From NCBI GenBank assembly GCA_023213395.1, contig CM041465.1:93317741-93381740 (forward strand): 64,000 bases of DNA. The letters are read 5' to 3'. A model generated the notes under the pieces. The model was not told where the DNA came from. It did not search any database and worked only from the letters and a program-made list of their open reading frames with translations. Source of the stretch: Cycas panzhihuaensis (lineage: Eukaryota; Cycadophyta). Below are positions 59,613 to 64,000 of the stretch, in pieces; the stretch's first letter is position 1, and every line of letters starts with the position of its first letter. The position numbers and the translations under genes are program-made.

Positions 59613-59702
59613 ATCACTAGCAGCTACTATCATGGTGCACATGGGATTATTGTTGTATACAATGTCATCAACCAAGAGAGTTTCAACAATGTGAAACAAT
59701 GG
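59613..59702 (+). pseudogene. Rab1/RabD-type GTPase exon fragment
   Basis: Thirty codons read [18 protein letters not shown] and [12 protein letters not shown]. This corresponds to the switch II to helix 3 region of plant RabD/Rab1 GTPases (normally ITSSYYRGAHGII-VYDVT, then ESFNNVKQW). The match starts and stops abruptly, with unrelated sequence on both sides and no other Rab motif nearby (no GDSGVGKS or NKCD). It is an isolated exon-sized capture, not a working gene. RabD proteins act in ER-to-Golgi vesicle traffic. Confidence 0.7.
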
Positions 59703-61677
59703 CAGAGGAAATGTTGTTAGAAATTAGTCCTTGTGTAAGATCAAGCTTGACATTTATTGGCACATTTCTTGCATCAAAAGTTTATTCTGTATTCTTTCTT
59801 TAAGAATGGACAACATGTGATTTTAGAGATTATTGTGGCTCTTTACCTGTAGATAGAAAAAGTCACTGGTGGAAAATATTTTTCACAGGTTTATATGGCA
59901 GTTTCACTTGTGAGGTTGTAGATGGAGGAATTGCAGAGGAAGCCACTGTCTAACAATAAAAGTGGTGCTTCAAGCCCAAGCTACACTTGGTGCACTTATG
60001 TTTTAGCGTTCAACCTTTAGAGGTGAACCATATTCTATCAGTAATTTGCCATAAAAATTTGATAGACACAATGATTCTTTCTCTTGTAGCATCCACATAT
60101 ACAGTTTTTATTTTGATCTACTGGCTTTCGAAGTAAACTATTTAATACTGCTCTAGAAAGTATGGTCTATCTGTTTGTATGCAGGTAGCTTCAACCTAAA
60201 GACAATTATTTTTTAAGAACACACAGGAAAATTTTATTAACCATCTGAATCTGAGAGTGAATAATTTGACTGTAACCTGACTACCTATTTACATTTTTGA
60301 GGCTTGGTGCAATGAAAAAAACTTTAGCGTGGTTGTAGTGAACTTTTAGAGTTTAATCTTGTGTTACAAAAGGCAAGTGCATTCTTCTCTTCTCCACGGA
60401 GTAATACAACTATTTATTAGAGAGAAAGGGAAGAAACCCTTTATAGTCCCTTGTTATTGGAGCAAGAGTATGCAAATCTTTTAAATATATTGATATAAGA
60501 AGTACATATATTTGTATTGAATAAATTTCTGTTGTCTGCTTGGATTGGGTGGTGTAGTTTGTAAGATTTTGAGACTGCTATTCAGCCTTATATTGCAATA
60601 ATGGAGCTGGATTATGAGGATATCTCGTACACCACAAATAAGGCTAATGTTGGAGCTCTTTCAGAACTAAGAAGCAATTTGGCAAGTCTTTGCAATTTGA
60701 AAAAACTTGTGAAGAAAGTTGAATGACAATTTATTTGACCCAAAGAGTAAATCAAAAGGCAAAGGCAAAGGTTTTGATCTTGCTCATGTTGCAACTTTAG
60801 ACAAATTCTTGTCTTTAAGTGCATGGAGATGTATTTTTTTCAAATTGAATACTTAGATTCTGCTATAGAGAAAATAATGTCCCCAAAGTCAGATGCTTCG
60901 CAAGGCTTAAGTGTTGCAGATCGAGAGGATATACTGATCAGATCAAAACCAAAGAAAACTGGTGATGTGAAGATGCAGATCTAATACCAGTCTCTACTGG
61001 TGATGTGAATATGCAGATCTATTTGTTAATATTGTAATGATTGCAGGTTATGCTTAAAAAATGGACAAGACTAGCTTTTACCTTCTTAGCTACCAATTTC
61101 AAATGTAAACTCAAGATCTATTTTGAAATGGAAACAAGTGTTATTGAAAAAGACTGTTTTCCAATATATTATTGTCAATTTTTTGCATATGAATTTCTTG
61201 TTTTAGTTGATGAACTCTTGCTGAAATATGTGCCAGATCTTGTAAAAAAAGATGAAAAATAAATCAATAATATAAGAAGTATTAATGTGTATATGTCCTT
61301 TTTCTTTTAATAGTCCACTTGGGATATTGCAACTCAATGAGTTTTGATGTCACATTCAAAGATAACTTGACAAAAAATGAAACTTGATTTGTATGGCTAT
61401 TTTTGTACTTTTAACAAAACTAATTAAAATTTTTTTTAGATATTTTGACAGAAATATATCAAGCACATAAAATACATGTATATGTACTTGAGATCTTTTC
61501 AGAATAAAAAATATCAAAAATAGATAATATGTTACAGATATATCAAAAATATATATTTAAATCTGAAAAGGAAACTGAAGAACCTAGAAAAATACAGTTG
61601 TAATAGACTTGTAGCAGTGAAATCTGTTGTATATCTTCTTCAGAACGCTGAATATACCCTAAATAATTATAGATCTT
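59703..61677. other. Gene-fragment-rich but unidentified stretch
   Basis: Some plus-strand frames look protein-like, for example DYEDISYTTNKANVGALSEL and LASLCNLKKLVKKV at 60601-60720, and 61041-61262 (73 residues, LVDELLLKYVPDLVKKDEK). I cannot assign them. A short direct repeat, ACTGGTGATGTGAAGATGCAGATCT and ACTGGTGATGTGAATATGCA, occurs at about 60958-60982 and 60998-61022. After about 61270 the sequence is AT-rich without features. Confidence 0.35.
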
Positions 61678-64000
61678 TGTTTCCTAGCTACTGGGAATGG
61701 ACTCGAGACTCATCGACGCAGATACGTTCAGGTATACGTTCTTACTTTTTCTTGCCCATGCTCGATTGAGATTATTTAGCGTAGATTTCCTGACATATGT
61801 CTACCTACATGCATTGCTTCTCTGCTTGATCATATTGCATGTGCTTACGGCACACCATCAGCCTATGACGACTCACAGCGGGGGCATTCCTCAGCGAATA
61901 CTACACCCCATATGGTGCACAGCCACCCATGTTGTTTCCACGATCTCTAGGGTTGTTTTCGTCAGTCCTATTTGCTCCCGTTACAACATGTTGCTTACGT
62001 TGCAGTCATTCCTAAGCCTGATTTAATCCTTAGTTAGGACTCTTTTCATTATTTTAGGTACCTGCCCATTACCTGGGCATTCCCCCAGCTGCTCCAGCTT
62101 ATGTTTAGCCTTGGTTTTTACTCCAAAACCTGACGTTTCTATTCTTTTTTCTCTTTTATTTTGTTTCCAGTCTGATACCGTTGTAAACTTAGCGGTACCA
62201 TAGAGTTTACTGCAGTACGACTGTTTGAAATTTAAAAAAGAGAGCCACGCGATAGTTTCCATTTTTTTACGGAATTGCCATGTGGCGTCGATTGATTCGA
62301 GTCGCCCTGACATCCCCAACGTTCACCTGCTATGAATAGGGGGATAAAGGGGATTTTGCTCCCCATTCTCAATATCTTTTGGCAAAATTTCTGACTTTTC
62401 AACAAAAAACACACAGAGAAAGATAATCTACATGCACAGGAACTTGACAAAGGAGAGAAGGATTGCTACCAGCTGGACTTGCAGGGCCATTGCTACCCCC
62501 TATAGCCCTCAACAGCAAGCCTCATCCCTCTTTGTAGGTGCTCAAGGTTCCAAAGGACATTTTTACCCAAAAGCTTCTCCAAAAAGCCAACTTCCAGGCT
62601 CCAAGTTTGCAAGGATTTTTCTTCATTTTCACTCATGCAAAAACCTGTTATGATCAGCCTTCATACATTGGTTATTGCTACTGTTTCCTAACAGCAAAGC
62701 TCATGCTTGGTTTTCTTCCTACAAGGGATTTCTTATTCCTACTTGCAATTTATTTTGTTCTTATTTCTTTTGTCTGTTAATGAATGAGATCCTAGTTGTC
62801 TAGTTCTCTTCATGTTATTGTACTAGATTAGTAATATTCCCCCATGTTCTTTTGGAGGCCTTACTATTTTCCTTAAACCATCTCTTTTACCCCTTCCTTG
62901 GTTAGCCAGTGCAAAGGAGCAACATAAGAGGATTTGAGGGAGGGAGGTGGGGTTCTGTCCCCCATTACTGTCCTTCTCCCCAGGGGTTTCGTCCCTTATC
63001 CTCTTTCCTTTTGCCACTAGCGCTTTCTTAGGGAATGGGGTAAGGGAGTTTAGGGAATTTAGTTGTGGTGTTCAAGTTAGCATAGGCAACCCATCGCTAT
63101 ATCATTGCCATAAGTCTTATCTATTGGCGTTGGGCCCTATCCAAGCCCCAAGTTTTCTGTTATTCCTTTCCTTGTTATGGTTTGTTACTTCACGACTTTG
63201 TGGCCAACTCGTTTCTCCTTCTCGAGTTCCGTGGAGGTCTTCTGTGGGTGAGTTAGCCATCCTGAGGCTATACTCCTTTCCCTTTTAAGTGTCTTTGTGG
63301 TGTATGGTGGTGAGAGTATTTCTTGCATGTTACTATTTTATTTGGCTATATATCGATGCTTAGCATAGATCTTAGTTCCATTTGAATTTAGTATATATAT
63401 CTTGGTATATTTCATGGCCTCTCTTCCGAGAGGAAGGTATCCTCCTCACTCGTTTATAGGACCACGCGTTAGTAGAGCGATATATGGAATAAACCCATTG
63501 CAGGTTAGTTCTCCATGTGGTGCATTTCTTTCTATTCTACGCTTTCGTTTCCTTTTTTTTTTTTCGTTCATTCGCCTTTGCATGCTTAAGGGGAGGTAAG
63601 TAAGCCCCTCTTCTACCACTTTCGGCAACTACTCTGCGTCGATTGCATGCATAATGAGCAGTAGAAAGGAGTGGGACTTAAAGAAATGAGCAGTACTGTA
63701 TTCAGGTGCCAGATCCAGGTATTCTCCTTATTTTCCGCATATCCCTTTTACATTGTCGCCTTTCATGTATTTGCTTGTGTAGTTAGGAAATTGTAAAAGG
63801 TTAAAAAGGGAAAAGAAAAAGTGTACTCATTTTTATATTATTTCTTGCTTTAGCTAGCGTAGCATAGCGTAGTTAGCTTGTTTACGTTGCATTCGAGTTA
63901 GCCTCATTGTGCCCCCCCTTTGTTTCATTTGCCTGTATGTTAGTTAGCAGCCCTTCCGTTCGTTGCCTTCTCATTACCTTGAGAAGACGCAACGCGCAAG
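61678..64000 (+). repeat. Third copy of the Tat-type LTR, cut by the window end
   Basis: Begins TGTTTCCTAGCTACTGGGAA and aligns along its visible length with the LTRs at 36333-38866 and 47040-49589, up to the GAGAAGACGCAACGCGC block near 64000. About 240 bp would be missing at the right. No polypurine tract precedes it, so it is either the 5' LTR of another plus-strand element or a solo LTR. It is more diverged than the other two are from each other. Confidence 0.88.

Overview
This window looks like nuclear DNA of a seed plant with a large, repeat-rich genome. It is mostly AT-rich intergenic sequence filled with plant-type retrotransposons: chromoviruses, a Tat-lineage Ty3 element, Ty1/copia remnants, an L1-type LINE and a tRNA-derived SINE. 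I see one credible host gene. Nothing prokaryotic, organellar or CRISPR-like was seen. The species cannot be fixed from the sequence alone.

Layout. 1-1.5 kb: a decayed copia gag-protease remnant on the minus strand. 3.7-8.2 kb: a cluster of diverged direct and inverted repeats (a foldback structure) with a (TC)n(TA)n(GA)n microsatellite. 8.2-12.7 kb: a more balanced-composition island holding one intronless gene (10950-11360, minus) for a small basic protein of a plant family of unknown function. 13.5 kb: a SINE with a perfect 10-bp target-site duplication (TSD).

14.9-31.3 kb: chromovirus A (minus strand) with three later insertions. A full-length but mutated LINE lies in its reverse transcriptase (RT), a gag-only copia element lies elsewhere in the same RT, and a 5'-truncated LINE lies in gag. 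Each insertion is bounded by TSDs, and the host reading frame resumes across each junction. 31.8-51.6 kb: chromovirus B (plus strand, same family, C-terminal chromodomain). Its RNase H region is split by a 13.3-kb Tat-type element (36333-49589) with LTRs of about 2.5 kb. The Tat element keeps gag-protease and an extra RNase H but has no visible RT or integrase. Between them it carries a multi-exon gene-like module on the antisense strand that resembles the plant mobile domain.

52.7-55.5 kb: remnant of a third Ty3 element. 55.5-57.2 kb: a very long (TA)n/(TG)n tract, then a copia-type gag on the minus strand. 58.5-61.3 kb: broken pieces resembling host genes (a Y/G/Q-rich protein, a KH-domain protein segment, a Rab1-type GTPase exon). 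61.7-64.0 kb: a third copy of the Tat-type LTR, cut off by the window end.

The coding regions of the Tat element and the LINE are long single frames broken almost only by stop codons, with very few frameshifts. This suggests decay driven by cytosine deamination rather than by indels. No autonomous, fully intact element remains in the window.
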